Source of the DNA: DASXRA01 sp046734315 | GTDB taxonomy: Bacteria; Actinomycetota; Actinomycetes; Mycobacteriales; Jatrophihabitantaceae | Length of the DNA stretch: 20,830 nucleotides | Direction of reading: 5' to 3' | Assembly: GCA_046734315.1 (NCBI GenBank) | Contig: JBKPQY010000025.1 | Span: 1 to 20,830, forward strand | Shown: piece by piece, positions 14,268 to 20,630 of the stretch | Layout of the letters: each line of letters opens with the position of its first letter | Numbering within the stretch: position 1 is the first letter of the stretch | Notes under the pieces: generated by a model | The model's database searches: none | What the model was told of the DNA's origin: nothing | Seen by the model: the letters and a program-made list of their open reading frames with translations, nothing else | Position numbers and translations under genes: made by a program

Positions 14268-14939
14268 GTGGTGGGGATGACGAGCGAGGACGCTGGCGGT
14301 GTGTACAGCATCGGAGCGGTGGCCAAGATGCTTGGCTTGCCTGTTCAGACGCTGCGTTCCTGGGAAGATCGGTACAAGCAGGTCGTTCCGGTTCGGAGCG
14401 CGGGCGGGCAGCGACTCTACAGTCGCGATGACGTCGAGCGGTTGCGCTTCATCCGCGAGCAGACCAGCGCCGGTCTGCAGCCGGCCGACGCGCACCGCTT
14501 ACTTGCTGATCGAACTCGCCAGCGAGCAGAGGCGCGAGACAGCGACCGCGCCGAGGCGCAACGCACTGCCGGTGACGGGGTCGCGGTGCTGGTCGCCGAG
14601 CGTGATCCTTACGCCGCTTCCTTCGAGGCTTACTTCTTGCGCACCGAGGGCTATACCGTTCGCAGCGTGCTTGACGCCGAGGCAGCGGGGCAGATCGTCG
14701 AAGACAACCCGCCGGATGTGCTTGTCGTCGATCTGATGATCTCTGGCGGCGCTGGGTTGGCCTTGTGCCGCGCCGTGCGCGACCGTAGTTCGGTCCGTAT
14801 TCTCGCGGTCTCCGCGGTTGACTCTCGCGATGCCGCGCTCGAGGCCGGCGTTGACGCCTTCCTGCAGAAGCCGTTCGACCCGCTGCAGTTCGTTTCGACG
14901 GTGCGTGACCTGCTCGGAACGAGTGCCTATCTACGGTGA
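14268..14939 (+). CDS. MerR-type DNA-binding domain fused to a response-regulator receiver domain
   Basis: 223 residues from the GTG at 14268 (AGGGA 8 nt upstream); an ATG at 14277 is the alternative. Residues 12-82 are a MerR HTH: VYSIGAVAKMLGLPVQTLRSWEDRY, then GGQRLYSRDDVERLRFI. Residues 83-103 are a charged linker rich in Arg/Asp/Glu/Ala. Residues 104-218 are a receiver domain: VAVLVAERDPYAASFEAYF (acidic pocket Glu111/Asp113), phospho-acceptor Asp155 in VLVVDLMIS, Ser182 in ILAVSA and Lys201 in FLQKPFDP. The receiver key residues are all present, so it should accept phosphate. MerR proteins usually carry an effector-binding domain instead, and receivers usually pair with OmpR/NarL-type DNA-binding domains, so this combination is uncommon. 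No histidine kinase is in the window. Its TGA forms GTGA with a possible start of the KaiC-like gene. Confidence 0.9.
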   Translation: MVGMTSEDAGGVYSIGAVAKMLGLPVQTLRSWEDRYKQVVPVRSAGGQRLYSRDDVERLRFIREQTSAGLQPADAHRLLADRTRQRAEARDSDRAEAQRTAGDGVAVLVAERDPYAASFEAYFLRTEGYTVRSVLDAEAAGQIVEDNPPDVLVVDLMISGGAGLALCRAVRDRSSVRILAVSAVDSRDAALEAGVDAFLQKPFDPLQFVSTVRDLLGTSAYLR

Positions 14940-14953
14940 GGGGCCCAGGCGCG

Positions 14954-16348
14954 ATGACCGACCGGCTTTCCAGTGGTTCCGAGCGCCTCGACGCCGTCCT
15001 TGGCGGGGGTCTGCCGCTCAACGGCATCACCCTGGTGATCGGAAGTCCGGGTACGGGCAAGACGATCCTTGCTCAGCAGTATCTGTTCCATAACGCGAGC
15101 GCCGATCGCCCTGCGCTCTACCTCTCGACGGTCTCGGAACCGCTGGAGAAGATCCTGCGCTATGGCCAGGCCTTGGACTATTTCGACGCTGCTGCGCTCG
15201 GAAGCAGCGCGATCTATGAGGATCTCGGCCCACCGTTGAACGAGGGCGGATTATCCGGCGTGCTCGCCCGCGTCACCGAACTAATCGAACAGAAGCCTCC
15301 TGGTCTTATTGTGATCGACAGCTTCAAAGCTCTCCAGGACTACGCGAGCGATGGGCGGGCCTACCGCCGCTTTCTCCACGATCTGGCCGGACGGCTTTCG
15401 GCTATGCCGATCACCTCGCTCTGGATTGGAGAGTACGACGCCAACGAAGGGACGGGAGCCCCGGAGTTCGCCGTCGCCGACGCCATCCTCGCGCTGAGCA
15501 CGGACCGCACGAGCGAACGGGAAACGCGCGTCTTCCAAGTGCTCAAGCTCCGCGGCAGTGGCTTCCTGACGGGAAAGCATAGCTACCGCCTGTCGTCCCA
15601 GGGGCTCGGCGTATTCCCACGTCTCGCCGATCCGATTGACATCGACAGCTACAGCAACACCGCCGAACGAATGTCCTCCGGCGTTCCTGCGTTGGATGTG
15701 ATGCTCTCGGACGGTTACTGGAGGGGCGCCTCGACACTGGTCGCTGGACCGTCCGGAGCGGGAAAGACGCTGCTCGCCCTGCACTTCGTTTACGCGGGCG
15801 CGCAACTTGGAGATACCGGCCTCATCGCAACGTTCCAAGAGAACCCCACACAACTCGAACGAATCCTGCGCGGCTTCTCCTGGTCGCTCACGAATCCTGG
15901 GATCGAGCTGATGTACCGCAGCCCGGTCGACCTGTACCTAGACGAATGGGTCTACGACTTCGTCGCCACATTGCACCGCACGCGCGCGAATCGGGTTGCC
16001 ATCGACAGCCTCGGCGATCTCAGGGCCGCCGCCGGCGACGAAATCCGATTCCGCGAATACGTCTACTCGCTCCTACAACGTTGCGCCCGTGCCAGCATAA
16101 GCGTGATGATGACCCTGGAGGTCCCCGATCTATTCGGAGTCACCCGCCTATCGGAATACGGTATCTCGCATCTATCTGACAACGTCGTGCTGTTGCAATT
16201 CCTACGTGGAGAATCCCAACTCAAGCGGGCCATCACCGTACTCAAGACTCGCGGCAGCCCTCACGATCAGCACCTCCGTCAATTCAACATAAGCGCTGAC
16301 GGCATATCGGTAGGCGAGCATTTCGATATAGGCCAAAGCCTTGTCTAA
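14954..16348 (+). CDS. KaiC-like double-RecA-domain ATPase
   Basis: 464 residues from the ATG at 14954; a GTG at 14936 overlapping the upstream stop (GTGA) would add six. Two RecA/KaiC domains: domain 1 with Walker A GSPGTGKT (30-37) and Walker B LIVIDS (118-123), domain 2 with Walker A GPSGAGKT (265-272) and RVAIDSLGDL (347-356). The C-terminal KRAITVLKTRGSPHDQHLR (424-442) matches the KaiC segment at the subunit interface. Compared with cyanobacterial KaiC (from memory), the paired catalytic glutamates are Ser61-Glu62 in domain 1 and Gln295-Glu296 in domain 2, and the phosphosites Thr426/Ser431/Thr432 correspond to Ser400/Ser405/His406. ATP hydrolysis is plausible; KaiC-type autophosphorylation is uncertain. 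No KaiA or KaiB is nearby. Likely a cytoplasmic hexameric ATPase partnered with the MerR-receiver protein. Confidence 0.92.
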   Translation: MTDRLSSGSERLDAVLGGGLPLNGITLVIGSPGTGKTILAQQYLFHNASADRPALYLSTVSEPLEKILRYGQALDYFDAAALGSSAIYEDLGPPLNEGGLSGVLARVTELIEQKPPGLIVIDSFKALQDYASDGRAYRRFLHDLAGRLSAMPITSLWIGEYDANEGTGAPEFAVADAILALSTDRTSERETRVFQVLKLRGSGFLTGKHSYRLSSQGLGVFPRLADPIDIDSYSNTAERMSSGVPALDVMLSDGYWRGASTLVAGPSGAGKTLLALHFVYAGAQLGDTGLIATFQENPTQLERILRGFSWSLTNPGIELMYRSPVDLYLDEWVYDFVATLHRTRANRVAIDSLGDLRAAAGDEIRFREYVYSLLQRCARASISVMMTLEVPDLFGVTRLSEYGISHLSDNVVLLQFLRGESQLKRAITVLKTRGSPHDQHLRQFNISADGISVGEHFDIGQSLV

Positions 16349-16402
16349 GATCAGCGGTCTATCCCACATTTGGTAAGGCACATGACCGAGGAGACAAGTC
16401 CC

Positions 16403-17320
16403 ATGAAGGCGATCGTGGTGATGGATCAGGCTGCGGGGACGGCCGGGATGACGCTGGTGGAGCGGCCTGCCCCGCCGGCAGCGATAAACGATGTCGTTGT
16501 TCAGGTTCATGCGTCGGGATTCGTCCCGACCGAGATGGAGTGGCCCTCGACCTGGACCGATCGCGCCGACCGTGACCGAACACCGTCGATCCCCGGGCAC
16601 GAGCTGGCCGGAGTGGTCGGCTCCCTCGGCTATGGCACGACGGGACTGTCGGTGGGACAGCGGGTGTTCGGCCTCACCGACTGGCATCGCGACGGCACCC
16701 TGGCGGAGTATGTGGCCGTCGAGGCACGCAACCTCGCGCCGCTGCCGGGCGACGTCGACTTCACGGTGGGCGCGAGCCTGCCGATCTCGGGCCTGACCGC
16801 GTGGCAGGGACTGTTCGAGCACGGCCGGCTTCAGGCGGGGCAGAGCGTTCTCGCGCACGGCGCGGCCGGCGCAGTCGGGACGATGGTGACGCAGCTCGCA
16901 CGCGAGGCTGGCGCGTATGTCATCGGCACCGGGCGCGCGGCCGACCGTCAGAAGACGCTCGACTTCGGCGCGATGGAGTTCGTCGACCTTGAGAACGACG
17001 CGTTGGAAGACGTCGGCGAAGTCGACCTGGTATTCGACGTCATCGGCGGCGACGTCGCGGCGCGGTCCGCAGGCCTGATCCGAGCCGGAGGAACACTGGT
17101 GACCGTCGTCGGGCCGCCCGAAGCGCGGCCCGCTGACGGCTTGGCGATCGACTTCGTTGCCGAGTCCGACCGCGCGCAACTGGGTGAGATCGTCCAGCGG
17201 GTGCGGGACGGACGGCTGCGGACGAACATCGGCAACGTCGCGACCCTCGACCACGCCGTCGCGGCCCTCAACCCCACAGAGCGAATCAAGGGGAAGACAA
17301 TCATCCGCGTTCGCCCGTAG
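16403..17320 (+). CDS. zinc-independent MDR oxidoreductase (NADPH:quinone reductase-like)
   Basis: 305 residues. The start at 16403 (MKAIVVMDQ) is chosen for GAGGAG at 16388-16393 with 9-nt spacing; an ATG at 16382 would add seven residues. The GroES-like domain (about 1-120) carries PGHELAGVVGSLGYG and VGQRVFGL but lacks the Cys/His zinc ligands of alcohol dehydrogenases. The Rossmann domain holds AHGAAGAVGTMVTQLAREAG (151-170), the nucleotide-binding turn; DVIGGDVAARS and RIKGKTIIRV are typical of quinone-reductase/enone-reductase members. It probably reduces quinones or alpha,beta-unsaturated carbonyls with NADPH. It begins 54 nt after the KaiC-like gene on the same strand, so it might be read through from it, but it has its own strong ribosome site and no functional link is evident. 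Confidence 0.92.
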   Translation: MKAIVVMDQAAGTAGMTLVERPAPPAAINDVVVQVHASGFVPTEMEWPSTWTDRADRDRTPSIPGHELAGVVGSLGYGTTGLSVGQRVFGLTDWHRDGTLAEYVAVEARNLAPLPGDVDFTVGASLPISGLTAWQGLFEHGRLQAGQSVLAHGAAGAVGTMVTQLAREAGAYVIGTGRAADRQKTLDFGAMEFVDLENDALEDVGEVDLVFDVIGGDVAARSAGLIRAGGTLVTVVGPPEARPADGLAIDFVAESDRAQLGEIVQRVRDGRLRTNIGNVATLDHAVAALNPTERIKGKTIIRVRP

Positions 17321-17510
17321 GGACTCGGCGACGCGATCGACGAGCGACAGATCGGCACAGCGAGCGCGGGCCGATCAACCGCGAGACCTACGGCGTACTC
17401 GCAACCCGCGATGACGGTCGCTTGATCGTCGCCCGACTACTCGGGCGGGAGGAGATCGGCGCCGTTTCTACAGCGTCACTGTGGTCACTCCATGGCCACC
17501 AGGAGAGTTC
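17321..17510 (+). other. 190-bp spacer with a startless coding-like stretch
   Basis: One plus-strand frame reads GPINRETYGVLATRDDGRLI (from 17368) and continues IVARLLGREEIGAV before a stop near 17510. This sequence looks protein-like, but no start codon precedes it in frame after the MDR stop. It may be a gene remnant or a chance frame. AGGAGA at 17501-17506 is the ribosome site of the next gene. Confidence 0.3.
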
Positions 17511-17790
17511 GTGAACCTAGAAACCGCGCTCAACGAGATCGTCGAGCTGGCCCGTGCTGAACTGCACATAGTCCGAAAGCGGGCCGAGGAGAAGACGCCG
17601 GCGCGTGATCACGGCCACGACTTCCACGAGATGCAACGATCGGCTGACCGTCTCGACCATCTTGCCCACGGGCTTCGACGGCTTCACGACGAGGAATTCG
17701 GCTCCCGTTGGCGCAAGGAGAGCGCGAACGACTATCCCCGTCGCCGATGCAGCGCAGACGCGGCCGGTCGCAGACCTGATCAAGGACTAA
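17511..17790 (+). CDS. small hypothetical protein, reading frame probably shifted near 17733
   Basis: Family not recognised. GTG at 17511 with AGGAGA 4 nt upstream. The first 75 codons give an alpha-helical, charged protein rich in His and Arg (NLETALNEIVELARAEL, DFHEMQRSADRLDHLAHGL) with good G/C at third positions. After about 17733 that frame turns Arg/Pro-rich and would run antisense into xdhC to 17984. The next frame reads IPVADAAQTRPVADLIKD and stops at 17788-17790, with much better codon use. Dropping one base at about 17733 joins them into a protein of roughly 92 residues. Either a sequencing error or a real inactivating mutation. No transmembrane segment; probably a small helical soluble protein. 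Confidence 0.45.
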
Positions 17791-17826
17791 CCAGCGCCCT
17801 CGTGCCGACCGGACGTCGACCGCCGC

Positions 17827-18786
17827 TCAGGTGTGTAGGGGCCCAGCACGGTCGCGCAGCGACACCGGCGCGCGCCCGGACCGCTCGGCGAGCATTTCGG
17901 CCAGCACCGAGATCGCGATCTCGGCCGGAGTGCGGGCGTTCACGTCGAGGCCGGCCGGACCGTGCACCCGCGACAGGTCGGTGAGGCCGTGTGCGGCCAG
18001 CCACTCGGCCCTGGCCTGCTGGGTGTGTCGGGACCCGAGGGCACCGATGTAGCCGACGTGGCCGGCCAGCGCGGCGGTGAGTGCGGGGCCGTCGACGTCT
18101 CGATCGTGGCTGAGCACGACGATGCCGTCGCAGCCGGCCAGGCGCTGCGCAGCGACGGCCGCCTCGCGGGCCGAGTCGACGATCGTGGTGGTCCAGTCGA
18201 GCAAGCCGGCCGCAGCTGCGAGGGCGTCGGCGATAGCTCCCGAGCCCACGACAACCAATTCCGGGCGCGGCCACAGCGCGGTGACCGCTGCCCGTCCCTC
18301 GTCGACGACCGCGCCCTCGCTGCTGCCCTTGCCGAACAGCCGGGCGACGCCGGGATGCGCTTGGTCGGCTGCCGCGACCGTCGCGCCGGCGTGAACCTCG
18401 GTCGGCCCGGCGGCGTCACCGTCGAGCTCGGTAACCAGGCAGACCGGCTCCCGGTCGGCCAGCAGCTGCCAGGCTCGCGCCGGAATCTCGTCCAGGGGCT
18501 GGAGCAGCAGCTGCGCCACGCCGCCGCAGGACATGCCGACCCGGCCGGCCTGCTCGTCGCCGATGCGCAGTGACAGCAGCCGACCACGCTCGACCGGTGC
18601 GAGGTGCGCGTCGGCTACCCCGGAAAGCACAGTCCCTGCGATCGGTTCATCCGGGGTCAGCGCTGCCAGCATTGTGCCCTGCTGACCGCTGATCCCACGC
18701 AGCCCGACGACTCGGACCAGCGTCACCGGCCGCCCCGAGTCCCGCCACGCGCGGATCCGCCCCAGCACCTCGTCGCCGGCGTCCAT
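17827..18786 (-). CDS. XdhC/CoxI family protein
   Basis: 319 residues. N-terminal XdhC/CoxI domain with VRVVGLRGISGQQGTML and the Cys87-Gly-Gly motif (GMSCGGVAQLLLQPL). A Rossmann-like C-terminal domain starts at about 176 (LVVVGSGAIADALAAAAGLL), with VGYIGALGSRHT (244-255) and GPAGLDVNARTPAEIAISVLAEM (276-298), all strongly conserved. Members sulfurate and insert the molybdenum cofactor into xanthine-dehydrogenase/CO-dehydrogenase-type enzymes. No such enzyme, nor a Mo-cofactor gene, lies in this window, so the client is elsewhere or beyond the ends. The ATG at 18786 has no clear ribosome site. Converges on the preceding small gene with a 36-nt gap. Confidence 0.92.
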   Translation of the reverse strand: MDAGDEVLGRIRAWRDSGRPVTLVRVVGLRGISGQQGTMLAALTPDEPIAGTVLSGVADAHLAPVERGRLLSLRIGDEQAGRVGMSCGGVAQLLLQPLDEIPARAWQLLADREPVCLVTELDGDAAGPTEVHAGATVAAADQAHPGVARLFGKGSSEGAVVDEGRAAVTALWPRPELVVVGSGAIADALAAAAGLLDWTTTIVDSAREAAVAAQRLAGCDGIVVLSHDRDVDGPALTAALAGHVGYIGALGSRHTQQARAEWLAAHGLTDLSRVHGPAGLDVNARTPAEIAISVLAEMLAERSGRAPVSLRDRAGPLHT

Positions 18787-19240
18787 CGACGCACGATAAC
18801 GCGACTCGAACGTGGCTGGCGCCTGCGGAGGCCGGGGAATTGCTGATCAGCGCTTCCGCTGCAATGTGTCGAGCACACCTTCCAGCCGGCCCGGCTGCGC
18901 GAGCAGTCAGCTCGACTTGTTCCGCCGGCCCCACAACGACCGCGCCTCGAAGGCTTCCTCCTGTACGTACTCCGGATGCGCCATGCCCATTCGCTACGTC
19001 AGTGGCGCCGACTCACGCCGCCACGGTCCGGTCTCCGGCCACACCAACGCGTTCGCGAGCCATCGGCACGGCACGCCGCTCACCCCATGACCGGCGGACG
19101 GTGTGGAAGGGGTCCGGGCTCGGCGCGTGCCCGTCGGGAGTTCGGTTATCCGCACCCGACAAGGCGAGTTCGCCGCATTACGCGCCGCTGCCTCACGGCC
19201 TGAGACTGGCACGCGTCAAAAGGTAACCCAGGAGGAAGAC
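18787..19240. other. 454-bp spacer without a convincing gene
   Basis: Sits between divergent xdhC (minus) and the Met-rich membrane protein (plus). A plus-strand frame with GTG start at 18812 and stop at 19088-19090 has fairly high third-position G/C (ends ASHRHGTPLTP, with CTYSGC further up) but no ribosome site and no recognised family, so it is not called. Short inverted repeats CGAGC/GCTCG (around 18900-18915) and GGCGA/TCGCC (about 19160) are too small to interpret. No sigma-factor motif stood out. Confidence 0.4.
19230..19235 (+). promoter_or_regulatory. strong ribosome binding site of the Met-rich membrane protein
   Basis: Perfect AGGAGG, 5 nt before the ATG at 19241. It fixes the start against a longer in-frame extension to 19103 and suggests high expression. 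Confidence 0.8.
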
Positions 19241-19717
19241 ATGACGACCACGACCGATGTTGAGCGTATGACCGTCGATTCCGGTGGCTCCACCGTGAGT
19301 GTCCACGGCCTCGGTGCACCGGCCAGGTCCCGCGCGCCGCGGCGCCATTTCGTCCGCCATTTCGTGGAGATGGTGGTGGCGATGGTTGTGGGGATGGTGG
19401 TTCTCGGACTGGCGCTCAAGCCACTGCTCGGCCTGTCCGACGTGTTTCAGCGCGCAGACCTGAGTGCTCTGGTGATGGCTACGAACATGACGATCGGGAT
19501 GTCGCTGTGGATGCGGTACCGCGGTCACGGCTGGGCGAGCATCGCCGAAATGGGTGCGGCGATGTATGTTCCATTCGCCGTCCTACTGGTCCCGTTCTGG
19601 GCCGGCGTGCTGCCGGGCCACATGATCATGATCGGTGGTCACGCACTGATGCTTCCGGCGATGGCCGTTGCAATGCTGCACCGTCGGGCCGAGTACGCGG
19701 GTGGGCACGGGCACTGA
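19241..19717 (+). CDS. Met-rich four-helix membrane protein
   Basis: 158 residues. Residues 1-35 are a soluble Thr/Ser/Arg-rich N-terminus. Four predicted helices follow at about 41-60, 72-91, 102-122 and 126-147. The core contains HFVEMVVAMVVGMVVLGLAL, MATNMTIGMSLWMRYRGHGW, EMGAAMYVPFAVLLVPFWAG and MIMIGGHALMLPAMAVAML: many Met, with His in or next to helices and a His-rich end (GGHGH). Similar small actinobacterial proteins exist in databases under vague names (some, I believe, as 'FliP-like'), but there is no flagellar context here. Met/His spacing would allow a metal role, but that is speculation. Monocistronic: perfect ribosome site upstream and a strong terminator directly after. Confidence 0.8.
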   Translation: MTTTTDVERMTVDSGGSTVSVHGLGAPARSRAPRRHFVRHFVEMVVAMVVGMVVLGLALKPLLGLSDVFQRADLSALVMATNMTIGMSLWMRYRGHGWASIAEMGAAMYVPFAVLLVPFWAGVLPGHMIMIGGHALMLPAMAVAMLHRRAEYAGGHGH

Positions 19718-19732
19718 CCTGGTCGTTGGAAG

Positions 19733-19767
19733 GGCGCCCGCACAAGGCTGAGTCTTGTGCGGGCGCC
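19733..19767 (+). terminator. strong intrinsic terminator, perfect 14-bp stem
   Basis: GGCGCCCGCACAAG (19733-19746) pairs without mismatch to CTTGTGCGGGCGCC (19754-19767) around the 7-nt loop GCTGAGT, followed by GAATCTTGTTT. It starts 16 nt after the stop of the membrane-protein gene and ends 53 nt before the next start. The downstream sequence is only moderately T-rich. Confidence 0.85.
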
Positions 19768-19820
19768 GAATCTTGTTTGCAGACCTTGGGCCGTCGCGGT
19801 TGCGCTGCGAGCATGGGCGC

Positions 19821-20570
19821 ATGGGTGTGACGTTCGTTCGCTACAGCGACAGGCCGGAGCTGTGGGAGCGGATCGCCGACCTGTCGGCCGAGGTCTGGCC
19901 GGAGTACAACACGCACGGCGACGTGTTGGGTGACTATTGGCCTGGGTTGTACGAGCAGTTTCCCGACTTCCAGTTCGTGCTCTACGACGACGAGCAGGAC
20001 GATGTGCTCGCCGAAGGACAGACGGTCCCGTGTTTATGGGACGGCGCCACGTCGTCGCTCGGGCCTGGCATCGACGACACGATCGTTCGGGCGTTCGCGC
20101 TGCGCAGGTCCGGCGGGCGTCCGAACACGCTGTGCGCGTTGGCGGCCGAGATTCCGCCGCGCAACCGCGAGAAGCGGCTGGCCAGCGTGGTGCTCGACGG
20201 GATGACCGGCATCGCACGGGCATCCGGGTTCGGCGATCTGATCGCTCCGGTGCGTCCGAGCTGGAAGGACCGATATCCGATCACACCGATCGAGCGATAT
20301 GTGCAGTGGACCCGTGAGGACGGCAGTGTGTTTGATCCGTGGATTCGCATCCACGTGCGGATGGGCGCGACTTTGGGTCCGGTCCTGCCGCGCTCCTTGC
20401 AGATCAGCGGCACGGTAGCCGAATGGGAGGCCTGGACGAAGATGCGCTTTCCGGAGTCGGGTGAATACGTCTTTCCGGCCGGACTGGCCACCTTGCGCGT
20501 CGAAACAGACCGCGATCTTGGTGAGTATTGGGAGCCCAATGTCTGGCTCGTGCACCACCTGGCGACGTGA
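19821..20570 (+). CDS. GNAT-like acetyltransferase-fold protein
   Basis: 249 residues from the ATG at 19821, where homology-like sequence begins (VTFVRYSDRPELWERIADL); an in-frame upstream extension to 19755 runs into the terminator and is rejected. Features: AEVWPEYNTHGD, EQFPDFQFVLYDDEQDDVLA, GQTVPCLWDG (core beta-strands), LAAEIPPRNREKRLASVVL leading to the helix MTGIARASGFGDL, which occupies the place of the acyl-CoA-binding segment, and IAPVRPSWKDRYP. The typical R/Q-x-x-G-x-G/A loop is not obvious, so acyl-CoA binding is uncertain. Substrate unknown. No membrane segment or signal peptide. It stands alone between a terminator and a hairpin. Confidence 0.6.
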   Translation: MGVTFVRYSDRPELWERIADLSAEVWPEYNTHGDVLGDYWPGLYEQFPDFQFVLYDDEQDDVLAEGQTVPCLWDGATSSLGPGIDDTIVRAFALRRSGGRPNTLCALAAEIPPRNREKRLASVVLDGMTGIARASGFGDLIAPVRPSWKDRYPITPIERYVQWTREDGSVFDPWIRIHVRMGATLGPVLPRSLQISGTVAEWEAWTKMRFPESGEYVFPAGLATLRVETDRDLGEYWEPNVWLVHHLAT

Positions 20571-20591
20571 GCTGACGAGGGGCGGGTTAGC

Positions 20592-20615
20592 CGTACCGAC
20601 ACCGGCGTCGGTACG
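20592..20615. terminator. 9-bp hairpin between GNAT-like gene and response regulator
   Basis: CGTACCGAC (20592-20600) and GTCGGTACG (20607-20615) pair perfectly around ACCGGC. It lies 22 nt after the GNAT-like stop and 15 nt before the next ATG. It may be a terminator without U-tract. As it occupies the place of the next gene's leader, it could instead be an operator or an RNA leader structure. Confidence 0.5.
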
Positions 20616-20630
20616 TGCGACCGTTTCGGC

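Noticed and set aside
18812..19090. Plus-strand frame of 92 codons with CTYSGC and a His-rich end
   Set aside because: Third-position G/C is only moderately above background, no ribosome site and no recognised zinc-binding pattern.
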